A stretch of DNA of 64,000 bases. Origin: Planococcus citri. Its lineage: Eukaryota; Arthropoda; Insecta; Hemiptera; Pseudococcidae. Below, piece after piece: positions 25,246 to 37,317 of this stretch. The first letter of the stretch is position 1, and the number at the start of each line of letters is the position of its first letter. The notes under the pieces were generated by a model, which was not told where the DNA came from, made no database searches, and saw only the letters and a list, made by a program, of their open reading frames with translations. The DNA lies in the NCBI RefSeq assembly GCF_950023065.1, contig NC_088679.1, forward strand, positions 65,906,001 through 65,970,000. Direction: 5' to 3'. Made by a program: the position numbers and the translations under genes.

Positions 25246-27500
25246 TTGAGAAACCGTGATTTGAAAGTCCTCCAATTTTTCGAGAAAAAATCTTGATGCT
25301 AAAATTCTAAAAACCACACACTTTCTCTTCCACAGAACAGAAAAACCTTCATCGAAAAAATCAGCTAAACTCGTTGATTGATAAATCGACCCATTCATCG
25401 GTGGCTTTTCAGCACGCACATAGCATAACCTTATTAATATTTCAACTTTGATCGCCACTGGCACACAAAATAATAAAAACTACACGTAAATATCAAACGA
25501 AACAACCATATCTATATCTCGTTACCATATACTACGAGCGTCGAGCCCCGCGACGACGACACAACTATACTAAAAATGCCGGGGTTTCCAAACATCCCTT
25601 TTCAAAAGGGTGTAAATTCCAATTAAAACTCATTCCCCTTATTAAGAAAACTCGACACCAGTATATACGATTCATCACCGAAAACCGTGAAAATCAGTGT
25701 AACTGGATACCTTGGAAGCTTCATAGTAGCATATAACACAGCAATGTACTACGTAGATAGCTCGTACAACTTCATCACGACTAAAAAGCCATTTTCGGCG
25801 GCGCAAAGGCTGAGAAACCCTCGAACAAAAAGGACATATACAAAGTTAATAACAACGGTATACGGGGACGAAAGGAACAATGAAAGAAGAAACGCGCTAA
25901 TTGATTTTCTTGTCGTCAGTAAATAATTTATTAAGGAGAAACACGCAAATCCGACGAACCTCCATTTGTCCAACAAAGAATGAACAGTTGTCTCGAATTT
26001 GTATTCAATTGTACGTATAAAAGGCGAAAGGCGCGAGCAGCGTGCAAACTTGAGTTTAATTCTCATCGAACGATATACGTGATCCGATTTTCAAACTTTT
26101 TCCTCGCCTCCTCCACTTCCATTCTTCGCACACTCTTCTATCCACCTATTATTCGACGGCGGTAAACTTAATTATCAGAATAAATGTTTCGGTAATCTAA
26201 TTTCACTATATAAATGAGAACAAAACCGTTTTTTTTTCAACGTTATTTTCATTTATTTCAATAAAAACATTACCGCTAGTTAACCTGGTCTTTTTCTATA
26301 CTTCGTACGATGGGATATTTTTTAGCCAAATTAAAAAAGCTTCGTAGTCCTTGCGATGCACCGTCAATAGTATGCAAATACATGCACAAGCACATGCAGC
26401 TGTGCGAGCTGAAGCTATTAATTCGATTTTTATAGTCGTAATTGCCGTGAATGGAAAAAAAAACACGATGAATCGCGATGGAAAATCTAATTTTACACTT
26501 TGATGAAATGTGTGTCATTGGGGAAATAGGTACAGATAGGTAGACTGTATCAAAACTAAGTAAAGTAGGTAATTTTCTGTATTTTTAAAATTATTATTAT
26601 AATTTATTTTACGCTTTGTTCGAGTTGATCAAATCCACGTAAGTAGATGGACAATTTTTTAATGAAGGTTGGGATTAAGGTGAGTTTTGTAGTCTACATA
26701 TCTATATGAATTTAAAGAGGGAATATTCGAAATTGTTTTCATTAGGGACAATGCAGAATTAGATTTTCAAATAAGTAAGTACAGATTTTCATTTTAAATT
26801 TTCTATTGATATGTAATTTTCGATTACAATGCTAATAAGATTTTGAAGTGTATCTGCCTAGAAAAACTTTTTCATGAAGTTCTAAATTAACTCAAATTGA
26901 ACTGGTCGATATTTCCTGACGTTTTTCTGAGAATACCTACAACCAATTTTATTGATAGATATAATAATCTACGTAATTTTCACGAAATTTCCCCCAAGTC
27001 CTGAGATATCTTATCAATTTCTAGCTACTCGTATTTTCAATTTGGTTTAGGTACGTCATTTTAACTATACCTAGTCTTAATTTTTGCTTTACTATAACGT
27101 AAATTGTTGGGAACTTTTAGTGATTTCAATTTTTTTTAAAAATATAATAACCATTTTCGCATAATTTTAATGAGTTTGTAATACTTTTCACTATTATTTT
27201 TGTTGTAAAATTTAAGTGAAATTTAATCAGTTTTTGATACTTTCAGTAATTATAATATTTTTTTGAGGCACCATCCCTAAATATAGACCAAATTCGTCAA
27301 TTTTTTCCACGTTTTATTATTTTTATTGAAAAAATTGGCTGGCACCGTTTTGGGAACCCCTCACACATCTTGCTAGTGACCTACGTAGCTAAAATTCATG
27401 TCTAGACTAATATAAATTCCGAAATACACGACAAAAATTTCAATGAAATTAGAAATCTTCGATTTTTTTCTACTCGTACATTAGAGGGTCGATTTTTCTA
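25246..27500. other. Gene-free stretch
   Basis: AT-rich DNA without recognisable genes or repeats. Short opposing open frames around 25687-26165 show no family signal. Confidence 0.4.
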
Positions 27501-27509
27501 AAATGAAAA

Positions 27510-28766
27510 ATAGGTAATTCATATTCGGAGCATGGAGAATTGGAGACCCAACAGGAAGCTTCTAATATTGTGATTTTCTGCCTGTTCCGCCAATAAGAAA
27601 AGTGCCTAAAACAGTAAAATAGCAATTTTCAGGATAGGTACCTTCATCAAGTGTCAAAAGTCATGACGTCATGAGGCTCATGAGTCATACAGAATTTTTT
27701 GGGCCCTAAAATATTTGAAAAATCGCCTAAAAATGATCTAAAATTGCGGTTGCGCAGATACAACATTTGGAATCAACTGAAACTCAACTTTTGACTTGAA
27801 AAAATGATTACCAAAGTTGTACATAGCAGCCCAATTGCATTTTTCGACCTTTTTTAGATTTTTTTTTTTGAAATTTTGGGGCCAAAAAATACTTTTTTGA
27901 AAAGACAGAGCCAAAATCGAGCCCAAACTCCAGGAAACTCAACTTGCGACTAGAAAGCAAGATTCCCGAAGCTGTAGCTGCCCAATCACATTTTTCGACC
28001 ATTTTTTTTGTTGAAAATTTTGGGTCTAAAAATACCCTGTTTAGATGCTCAGACTTAAAATCAAGCCCATACTCCGGAAAACCCAACTTGCGACTAGAAA
28101 GTACGATTTTCAAAGTTGTAGAAGCCCAATCGAATTTTTTGATCATTTTTGGGCCCAAAAAAATACTTACCCATTTCGAATGCTCAGACTCAAAATCGAG
28201 CCCATACTCCAGTAAACTTCATTTGCGACTAGAAAGCATGATTCCCAATGTTATAACTGCCCAATCACATTTATTGACCATTTTTGGGCAATTTTTTGAA
28301 AATTATGGACTCAAAAAATACTTTTTTGAAAATGCAGGGCCGAAATTGAGCCCAAATTCCAGGAAACTCAACTTACGATTAGAAAGCACGATTTCCAAAC
28401 CTGTAGCTGCCCGATCGCATTTTTTGGCCATTTTGGGCACTTTTTTGAAAATTTTGGACCCCAAAAAAAACAACACCCTTTTTGGATTCTCAGACTCAAA
28501 ATCAAACCCATACTCCAGGAAACTCAACTTGCGACTAGAAAGCACCATTCCCAAAGTTGTAGCTGTCCAATCGCATTTTTTGACCATTTTTGGGCACTTT
28601 TTTGAAAATTTTGGGCCGAAACTTGAAATTGTTCTCACATTCCAAAAAACTGAGTTTGCGATTAATAGAAAATACAATTCCCAAGTTGTATGTAGCTGCC
28701 CAATCACACTTTTTGACCATTTTTGGGAAATTTTTCGAATATTTGAGACTTATAAAGCATCTCATA
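27510..28766. repeat. Outer inverted duplication, left arm, with minisatellite of about 130-156 bp
   Basis: At 27510-27740 the sequence (GGAGCATGGAGAATTGGAGACC onward) matches the reverse complement of 36830-37030. From about 27775 six units of a minisatellite follow, each carrying AACTCAACTTGCGACTAGAAAG, then CCCAATCACATTTTTTGACC, then TTTTTGAAAATTTTGG (starts near 27780, 27933, 28076, 28212, 28361, 28517, 28644). The same minisatellite occurs reversed at 35700-36830. A frame of about 300 codons stays open on the + strand because unit lengths are near multiples of three. I regard it as a repeat, not a gene. Confidence 0.85.
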
Positions 28767-30583
28767 TAGTCCGGCATATGACAACAGGAGTAATTGCACC
28801 CCCCCCCCCCCCCCGCCGATCCTCCGGGACAACTTTTTTCTTAAAGGGGACATCCTAAGGAACATTTTAAAGCAAACTTGCCCAAAAAAAAGTTGGCCTT
28901 ACTTACAAAATGGCGGCCATTTTGATTGACAGATCAGCCGAAATCGCAGATTTTGCGTTTCAACATAGGACTTGCACGAAAATTTTCAAACTTTACAAAG
29001 GTAGATCGAAAGATCATGCAAAAATTTGTCACCTGTCAAAATTTCAAGTGCTAAAGTGCGTTTTTCGATTTTTGGTGAATTTTTTAAAATCCAGTTTAGG
29101 CCAAAAATGAGGGAAAAAATCAAAATTTTACCAAATTGACCAAGAAAGCTGAAATTTGGGATATACCCTATTCTCGACATGCCAAATCGATTGGAAACGG
29201 TTTCAACCCGTTTTGAGCAGTTCTGGAGCCTCCAGCAGATTTTTGAAACTCGAAATGTCCACAAAATTCTATCAAATTGGAATTGTAAAGCAGAAATTTA
29301 TTCTAAAAACTGATTTCAATACGCTACGAAGTACTGCAGGTGAATTTAAAAGTCGTCTTGGAGCCTCCAGCGACTTTTTGAAAATTCCTGAAGCCTCCAG
29401 CAGATTTTTGAAACTTTAAATTTTCACAAAATTTCATTAAATGGAGACGAAAAGCAGAAATTTACTCTACACTCCAATTTTAACACCCTCTGAAGACGAC
29501 TTCAGGTGAGTTCAAGTCATTTTAGAGCCTCTAGCGACATTTTTGAAAAATACTGGAGCCTTTCAATACGCTACGAAGTTGACTGCTGGTGGATTTCAAG
29601 TCGTTTTGGAGCCGCCAGCGACTTTTCGAAAGGTTGTATGGTGTTTTTTTGGAAAATTGAAGTTTCCTATAAGTAGCTGGAAGCTTCAAAACTATTTGAA
29701 ACCACCATGTAGCCTGCGAAGTAAATTTCAGCTTGCCAACTCCATTTGATAAATTAATGTTGGGGAAATTTCAAGTTTCAAAAATCTACTGGAGGCACTA
29801 GTAATTTTCAAAAAAGTCGCTGGAGGCTCTAAAATGACATGAACCCACCTGAAGTCGTCTTCAGAGGGTGTTAAAATTGGAGTGTAGAGTAAATTTCAGC
29901 TTTCCATCTCCATTTAATGAAATTTTGTGAAAATTTAAAGTTTCAAAAATCTGCTGGAGGCTTCAGGAATTTTTAAAAAAGTCGCTTGAGGCTCCAAAAC
30001 GACTTTTAAATTCACCTGCAGTACTTCGTAGCGTATTAAAATCAGTTTTTAGAATAAATTTCAGCTTTACAACTCCAATTTGATAGAATTTTGTGGACAT
30101 TTCGAGTTTCAAAAATCTGCTGGAGGCTCCAGAACTACTCAAAATGGATTGAAACCGTTTCCAATCGATTTGGCATGTCGAGAATATTAGGGTATCTCCC
30201 AAATTTCAGCTTTCTTGATCAATTTGGTAAAATTTTGATTTTTTCCCTCATTTTTGGCCTAAATTCGATTTTCAAAAATTCCCCAAATTCGAAAAACGCA
30301 CTTTAGCACTTGAAATTTTGACAGGTGACAAATTTTTGCATGATCTTTCGATCTACCTTTGTAAAGTTTGAAAATTTTCGTGCAAGTCCTATGTTGAAAC
30401 GCAAAATCTGCGATTTCGGCTGATCTGTTAATCAAAATGGCCGCCATTTTGTAAGTAAGGCCAACTTTTTTTTGGGCAAGTTTGCTTTAAAATGTTCCTT
30501 AGGATGTCCCCTCTAAGAAAAAAGATGTCCCGGTGGATCGGGGGGGGGGGTACAATTACTCCTATTGTCATAATGCCGGACTA
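28767..30583. mobile_element. 1.8-kb foldback element with long terminal inverted repeats
   Basis: It begins TAGTCCGGCATATGACAA and ends TTGTCATAATGCCGGACTA. The arms match over about 790 bp (left to about 29560, right from about 29790), around a loop of about 230 bp. Both arms carry a G/C homopolymer near the tip (C16 at 28799-28814; G11 at 30540-30550). ATA flanks both ends (28764-28766 and 30584-30586). The inverted duplicate at 35570-37030 lacks the element and reads GCATCTTATAGGCTTTT at that point, so the insertion and 3-bp duplication are demonstrated against a paralogous empty site. There is no coding capacity. It contains repeated CTGGAGCCTCCAGC-type words. Confidence 0.88.
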
Positions 30584-30672
30584 ATAGGCTTTTATTACTT
30601 TTCCGATTTTTCATTTTTTTATTCGCGAAATTGAACAAAAATCACCATTTTGAGGCATTTTTGAACCCCTGT
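30584..30672. repeat. Outer inverted duplication, left arm continued beyond the foldback insertion
   Basis: ATAGGCTTTTATTACTTTTC to TTTTGAGGCATTTTTGAAC matches the reverse complement of about 35575-35682, showing that the foldback split an already duplicated segment. Confidence 0.75.
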
Positions 30673-31655
30673 GAGACCCGTAGTTTTGCGATTGGGCAAC
30701 TGTAAATTTTGTTGAGAACTATCCAGGAGTCCTATTACCTTTTTTTAAAAAAATTGGGTCCAATGGGTTACTGCACACTGATAAGGTTTCTTTGTGAGCT
30801 CATTTAACGAACCTACAATGAATCAAAAAATAACAAACTTTCAGAATTTTAAAAATAAAATACTTTGATGATTTGTTGAATTTTCATGGTTCTAAAAATG
30901 CAAATAATTTTCATTATAGATGAAAATTGGCATTTTTCTACGAATACCTACGCAAGGTATTTTCTCCGCATTCCTATCTGAAAATTTTCGACGAAATCAT
31001 CGCTTTCGAGGTAAAAAAAAAATTCAAACAATTTCTTAACAGTTTTTCTGCTCCGATTATTTTCTTATATATTATTTTCCCCTTTTCGAAGAATTTTTTC
31101 AAACAATTTTTTTTTGTAAGGTTACAAAATTGAAAAACAAAACGAAACAAAAAGACGAATTTTCTTTTGAAACGTTTTCAATTTCAATCTAGGTAAACCC
31201 AGAATAGAAAAGGGTTCGCTATCTGCCGGATATCGGAATGATAATAATTCAATTATAAATAATTTACCAAGAGCGAGGGGAAGAATTTACTTTCATCTCG
31301 TCTTCAATATTAAGGAGGATTTTAAAAGAATTTGAGAATTTAGTCGTCGGATAAAAAAGACTTGCCAGTTCCCTTTAGTGTACCTAAGTGCTTAAAAAAA
31401 TTCTTCGCTTTAAAAATAAAAATTTATCGTCTTCGTGTAACATTTCTCAATTTCATACAATTCGACCTACGTACTCGTATCATTTCAAATTAGGGTAGGT
31501 ACATACATTACATATCTATAATAGAGGGAAAAAATGTCAAACATGCAACATCAAAAAAATAATACGATTTTCAATATATTAAAGATGAAAAGGAAAGAGA
31601 AAATATGATAGGAGGAAATCGAAAGACGCGATTCGATAACTCGCATTCATTTAAT
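30673..31655. other. Gene-free stretch
   Basis: AT-rich DNA with no recognised feature before the candidate acceptor at 31673. Confidence 0.4.
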
Positions 31656-31673
31656 CTTTTTTTTTTTCTTTAG

Positions 31674-31776
31674 CCATTTCTCGGGTGACTACTGCGACAG
31701 CAATGAAGGAAAATGTATGTCGATGTGGCCGCCTGGGCCTGCTTGGACTCCTTTAATAAATTCTTTTCGCTTTTAA
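31674..31776 (+). CDS. Candidate further exon of the same gene (phase-compatible)
   Basis: A strong pyrimidine tract, (T)n-CTTTAG, ends at 31673. The following sequence is clearly less AT-rich than its surroundings and stays open in the phase demanded by the 9892-10169 exon: its first C completes the AA left over (giving Asn), then about 33 codons follow (HFSGDYCDSNEGKC, then MSMWPPGPAWTP) to TAA at 31774-31776. Alternatively a GTATGT donor at 31715-31720 would make a 41-nt internal microexon, which fits better with a ratchet-like site further downstream at 37311. I do not recognise the peptide. The phase match alone has a one-in-three chance of being luck. Confidence 0.35.
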
Positions 31777-33917
31777 CACGACGTGAATTTCCAATTTATC
31801 GAATGGTGTTAATATGTAATTGGAAGTTAGATAAAAATGTAATTTCGAAGGACGAAAGCTACTAGAAGCGCGTTTACATCACTGTGTGTCCTGTGTCCAG
31901 CGTTAGACATTCTTTAAAAGCCATATAAATCACGGTACCAGCTTTATCTTTGATTACTCGTTTAATTTCGGCGACATTATGTGATACGGCTTCATTTTTT
32001 CTCTCTCTCGTACATTCGATCTGCTGCCATACAGTATACGTATATTTGGTACACGGACTACACAGACACATCACACATATACCCAAGAGCAGAGACGTAT
32101 AAACTGCCCTCGATCAATTCGAAAGCGCGTTGAAAAAATTGACGCCATGAAAATGCTAACATTAATTTACCTGTACGAGAGTATAGAAAGGGGTTTTTGG
32201 AGAACATTAATCATACGAGCTCGTCCTGTATACGTATTAAACAGAACAATAAATTTCTATGCCGATAGCAACGATATAGGTAAGTCTTTTTCGCGGTCAT
32301 GTATTAATTCAAACAAAAACACAACTCGCGAATACGGGTAAATTTTCGCTTTAGTCCGTCTCTCTCTTTCTCTTTAGTAGGTAGAGGTACGAGTATTTGC
32401 AAAAGTAAATAAAATTACAATCCGGATACAAAGGAAACTCATCAAATAAATTGCTTCCATTCTGTTTTCAAGCCTCGATTGGTATCTTTTTTGTTTCACC
32501 GCCAAGCTCTCTCTCGCACATCAACCTTACACTATTTTAGGTAGGTACCTAGTCTCCCCAAAAAGGAAATTTTTCAGAAAAAAAATAATGCTTTAAAATT
32601 AAACCCAAGTGTAGAGAGTAATTACATAGAAAAAAAAAGAGAGAAAAATCTGAGTTATATTGTCAACGTGAATAAGTACATTGTAAAGAAAAGTAAATAT
32701 TTCCTGCTAATCTGCCATTTAACTGTTTTATAAAAAGGGGTGTACGTGTAGCTGACTACCTAGCCTGTACATTTCGCCTTATCTAAATGATGGCTGAAGC
32801 CGCGGATCAAGCGCCCTTTTACAATTAACGAAATTAAAAAGCACTAATTTATTATTTTAATTAGCAAATGTCAAGATTAACTTTTCTCTAATAGGGGCGA
32901 ATTCGGCTAATACCGGTAACAAAATTTGTTATATAATTTTCTCATCGCGGTGCATTTAACTGGATTCAATTCGTGATACCTTTTTAGTTTTACCTACCCA
33001 CCTACCACACGTACCTACTCGTACACATATCAACTAACGCGAACGAGCAGCGATATTTCAAAACTTTTACGGCGCGTTCGCGTTCGTGGTAAAAATCATT
33101 TAACCGCTTAATACTCAACGAAATTACTTTCAAGTGATGCAAAACGTAAGTTCTCTTATGCGAATATAATAAATATAAATGATAGGTCTATATACGAGTA
33201 CGAGTTTAAGACAGGTGTATATTTTTTCTGTATAATTAATTTGATCGAGATTTGGGGATATAAGAGAGATTTTTAATGTATCATACTCGGTGAAATTTTT
33301 TCCCAATTTGAAAATCAAAATGTGAATTTGATAGAAGAAAATGTCTTACAAGTTCTAACCAGTTTTGGGTGGACTTTTAGGGTTCTACTGAGCAATTGAA
33401 AATTTGCAAATGGATTATTTTTGGATAAATTCAAGTTTTGAAAATTTCGTTTTTTTCCCATATTTTGCACCGATTAAGCCAAATAATCGAAATATCCTGC
33501 AAATTCTTGAAACTGGGTAAATACAATTTTGGAATACAACGTTGTCAATTTCTTAGTTATTATTGAAAATTTAAAATTATGTCAAAAAATCGAAAAAATT
33601 TCTCAAGTTCTCGGATATTTTTCTTGAATTTTTGAAATTGTCAATAATGATCCAAAAATTGGCACTACTCCGTTCCAAAATAATTCCACAGTTTCAGAAA
33701 TTTTACCTTTCGATGTTTTCACATGATTAATGCGAAATATTCTGAGAAATTTTTTTTCAAAATATACGAATGAACAGGTTAAGTGGCGACAGGAGTGAAA
33801 AAACACGATTTTTTCGAAAATTCTCTTTTTTGGGAACCTCTTTCCCCCCTCTAAGGGCACCTCTGCGGCTAAAATATTTTCTGAGTGACTTTTGAATCTA
33901 ATTGAAGGTTTTTGCTG
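31777..33917. other. Gene-free stretch
   Basis: AT-rich with several TACGAGTA/TACTCGTA words (for example 32390, 33015, 33193). No gene seen. Confidence 0.4.
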
Positions 33918-35515
33918 AATTTGGTCAAAAGGAGGAGTGGCGATAAGGCCATTTTTTGGGCCCGCACAGATATCGACTCGACCACTCTTAAAATGTTGTA
34001 TTAAATGTCCCAAATACGAGTCCGTGGTTAGTTAACCCGAAATGACCATTTTTTTGGCTCCAGGGGTTCCCAAAGTTGTGAATAAAAAAATAATTTTAGG
34101 AACCACTGAGTATTATTTTTAAAAAATTTTTTAGCGTAAAATATCTGTTTGAACTCGATAAACGTTAGGCGAGGTGATTTTCCCGTTTTCGACCCCCGGG
34201 CGCAGAAATTGGGAGAGGTTTTAATTTTTTGAAAATTTTGGAACCACCATTTTGAACTTACCCCTTTGAACCCCGCTAAAAAACTTTTTACAGTTTATTA
34301 GTATCTGAAAGACCTCCATTCTACCAAATTTTCAGCTCAATAAAATTTTTCGCTGGTACTCAAAAATCCAATTTTCCAACTTTTCGTAATTTCGATATTT
34401 TGAGAACCCCTGGAAAACTAGAAACTTGCGATTTGCGCCAATCATAACGTTTTGAGGTATATAATCGATTATCTAGATGAAAAAGTTCAATTAAGCTCCC
34501 CCTATATTCGTAATTTTGAACCCCTTTTTTAGAGCCCACCACTTTAGGAACCCCTAAAAAAGGCGTTTATGCATATTTTTTCAAATAATTTGAAGAATTT
34601 ACATTTGAAACACACTAGCAAGTATTCGATAATTTTTCATACGATTTTTCCTGTAACTTTCAAAATTGAGCTATTTTGGGTCAAATTCTGGGATTTAACT
34701 CTTCGAAAAGCTGTGAAAATAACGTTTTCACGATTTCAACGAAGTAAAAATGTCAGAATTTGACCCAAAAAAGCTCAATTTTGAAAGTTACAGGTAAAAT
34801 CAAATGAAAAATTACCGAGCTCTTGCTAGTGTGTTTCAAATGCAAATTGTTTGATTTATTTGAAAAAATATGCATAAACGCTTTTTTTAGGGGTGCCTAA
34901 AATGGGGGGCTCTAAAAAAGGGGTTCCAAATTACGAATATAAAGGGAGCTTAATTAAATTTTTTCATCTAGATAGTTGAATATATACCTCAAGACGTTAC
35001 GTTTGGCGCAAATCGCAGGTTCCTAGTTTTCCAGGGGTTCCCAAAATATCGAAATTACGAAAAATTGGAAAATTGGATTTTTGAGTACCAGCGCAAAATT
35101 TTATTGAGCTCAAAATTTGATAGGATGGAGGTCTTTCGGATGCTAATAAACTGTATAAAGCTTTTTAGCGGGGTTCAAAGGGGTGGGTTCAAAATGGTGG
35201 TTTAAAAATTTTCAAAAATTGAAACCCCCCCAATTTTTGCCCCCGAGGGTCGAAAAAAAGAAAATTATCTCGCATAACGTTTATCGGGTTCAAACAGATA
35301 TTTTACGCTAAAAAAGTTTTTGAAAATAATACTCAGTGGTACCTAAAATTATTTTTTCATTCACAACTTTGGGAACCCCTGGAGCTCAAAAAATGGTCAT
35401 TTCGGGTTAACTAACCACGTACTCGTATTTGGGACATTTAATACAACGTTTTAAGAGTGGTCGAGTCGATATCTGTGCGGGCCCAAAAAATGACCTTATC
35501 GCCACTCCTCCTTTA
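33918..35515. repeat. Second long palindrome (arms about 770 bp, very short loop)
   Basis: AGGAGGAGTGGCGATAAGG near 33926 is matched inverted by CCTTATCGCCACTCCTCC ending near 35511. Matching continues inward through GGGCCCGCACAGATATCGAC, CCAGGGGTTCCCAAAGTTGTG and AACACACTAGCAAG to a centre near 34717. The arms differ by scattered substitutions and small indels, so this is not a simple assembly mirror. No clear target duplication was found at the outer ends. It abuts the right arm of the outer inverted duplication. Confidence 0.85.
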
Positions 35516-35569
35516 CAAACTTTTTTTTTGGGAAATCCACCCTAAAAATTAAATTACGAGATACAACGG

Positions 35570-37030
35570 TTCAAAAAGGCCTCAAAACTGTGATTTTTGG
35601 TCAATTCTGCGAATAAAAAAACTAAAAATGTAAATAGTAATTTTCAGCATACATCAAGCGTAAAAAATTCATAAAAGCCTATAAGATGCTGTTTGAGTCT
35701 GAAATATTTGAAAAATTGCCCAAAAATGGTCAAAAAATGTGATTGGGCGGCTACAACTTTGGGAATCGTCTTTTCTAGTCGTAAATTAGATTTTTGTGTG
35801 TGTGGGAACGACTTTGAGTGACCGCATTCAAAAAGAGTACTTTTTTGGGCTCAAAATTTTCAAAAAATTGACCACAAAAATGGTCAAAAAATATGATTGG
35901 GCAATTACAACTTTGGGAATTGTCTTTTCTAGTCGCAAATTTGGTTTTTTGGAGTGTGAAAATGATTTCGACTGTGCGCATTCAAAAAGGGTACTTTTTT
36001 GGGCACAAAATTTTCAAAAAAGTGTCCAAAAATTATCAAAAATTAGGAATCGTATTTTCTAGTAGCAATTTGAGTTTCCTGGAGTTTGTCTAGATTTTGA
36101 ATCTGAGAATCCGAAAAAGGGAATTTTTTGGGCCCAAAATTTTCAAAAAAGTCACCAAAAAGGTTCTAAAATGTGATTGGGCAGCTACAGCTTTGGAAAT
36201 CGTCTTTTCTAGTCTCAAATTTGGTTTTTTGGAGTGTGAAAATGATTTCGACTGTGCGCATTCAAAAAGGGTACTTTTTTGGTCTCAAAATTTTCAAAAA
36301 ATTGCCCAAAAATGGTCGAAAAATGTGATTGGGCAGCTACAATTTCAAAAATCGTCTTTTATTGTCGCAAATTGAGTTTCTTGGAGTTTGGGCTCGATTT
36401 TGACTTTAAACATCCGAAAAAATATTTTTTGGACCCAACATTTTTCAAAAAAATGCCCAAAAAGTTGAAAAAAATGCGATTGAGCAGCTACAATTTTGAA
36501 ATTTGTCTTTTATTGTCACAAATTGAGTTTCCTGAAGTTTGGGCTCGATTTTGGATTTTTTGGACCTAAAAGTTTCAAAAAAAATTGTCCAAAAAGTTCG
36601 AAAAATGCGATTGGGCAGCTGCAACTTTGGGAATCGTCCTTTCTGGTCACAATTTGAGTTTCTGGAATTTGGGCTCGACTTCGGCTTCGCATATCCGAAA
36701 GGGTATTGTTTGAACCCAGAATTTTCAATATAAAGGGTCCAAATACATATATTCGAAGTACATGATTGGGCAACTACAACTTTGGGAATCGTCTTTTCTA
36801 ATCGAAAGTCCAGTCTTCGCATTTTTAGGTCATTTTAAAGCGTTTTTTCAAATATTTTAGAGCTCAAAAAATACTTTATGGGCCCTATAAATTTTGACAT
36901 TTGAGATGTACCTACCCTGGAAATTTCTATTTTACTGTTTTATGCACATTTTTTATTGGCAGAATTGGCAAAAAATCACAATTTTGGGAGCTTCCTCTTG
37001 AGTCTCCATGCTCCAAATATGAATCAAAAT
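35570..37030. repeat. Outer inverted duplication, right arm, with reversed minisatellite
   Basis: The reverse complement of 27510-28766 plus 30584-30672. It contains minisatellite units reading TGTGATTGGGCAGCTACAA, then TTTTCTAGTCGCAAATT (about 35735-36810). It retains the un-inserted site for the 1.8-kb foldback at about 35675-35689. Sequence GTACCTACCC near 36911 matches the GGTAGGTAC of the other arm. Confidence 0.85.
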
Positions 37031-37290
37031 TGGTCTCCAAGTGACCTAAAAAAGTTCCTTCATCAGCTATATACCTAAATACGAGTAGTTACCTATACTT
37101 TTTAGAGATCTGTTTGCCTTCGAAATTTTTTGTTTTATATGTAATAAATAATCATAACCTACTCAAATCAGTCTGACAGATGTTTTTCTGCCCTACTCTC
37201 AATGAGAGCCCTCATCTATTACACATAGATTCGATTTACTTCTAGATTTTGTAAACATGTAATTTAGACGATTGTGATCCATTGATCGAA

Positions 37291-37317
37291 TTGTTTTTTC
37301 TTTTGTTTCAGGTGAGT
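37291..37317 (+). promoter_or_regulatory. Candidate recursive-splicing (ratchet) site
   Basis: A run of pyrimidines (TTGTTTTTTCTTTTGTTTCAG) ends at 37311 and is followed at once by GTGAGT (37312-37317). A 3' splice site joined to a 5' splice site with no exon between them is the signature of ratchet points in very long insect introns. Its strand agrees with the 9892-10169 exon, about 27 kb upstream. Function is inference. Confidence 0.45.

Noticed and set aside
27944..28858. Long + strand open frame of about 304 codons
   Set aside because: It runs entirely through minisatellite units with no domain, and its end crosses into the tip of the foldback element; the reversed copy at 35.7-36.8 kb is broken in all frames.
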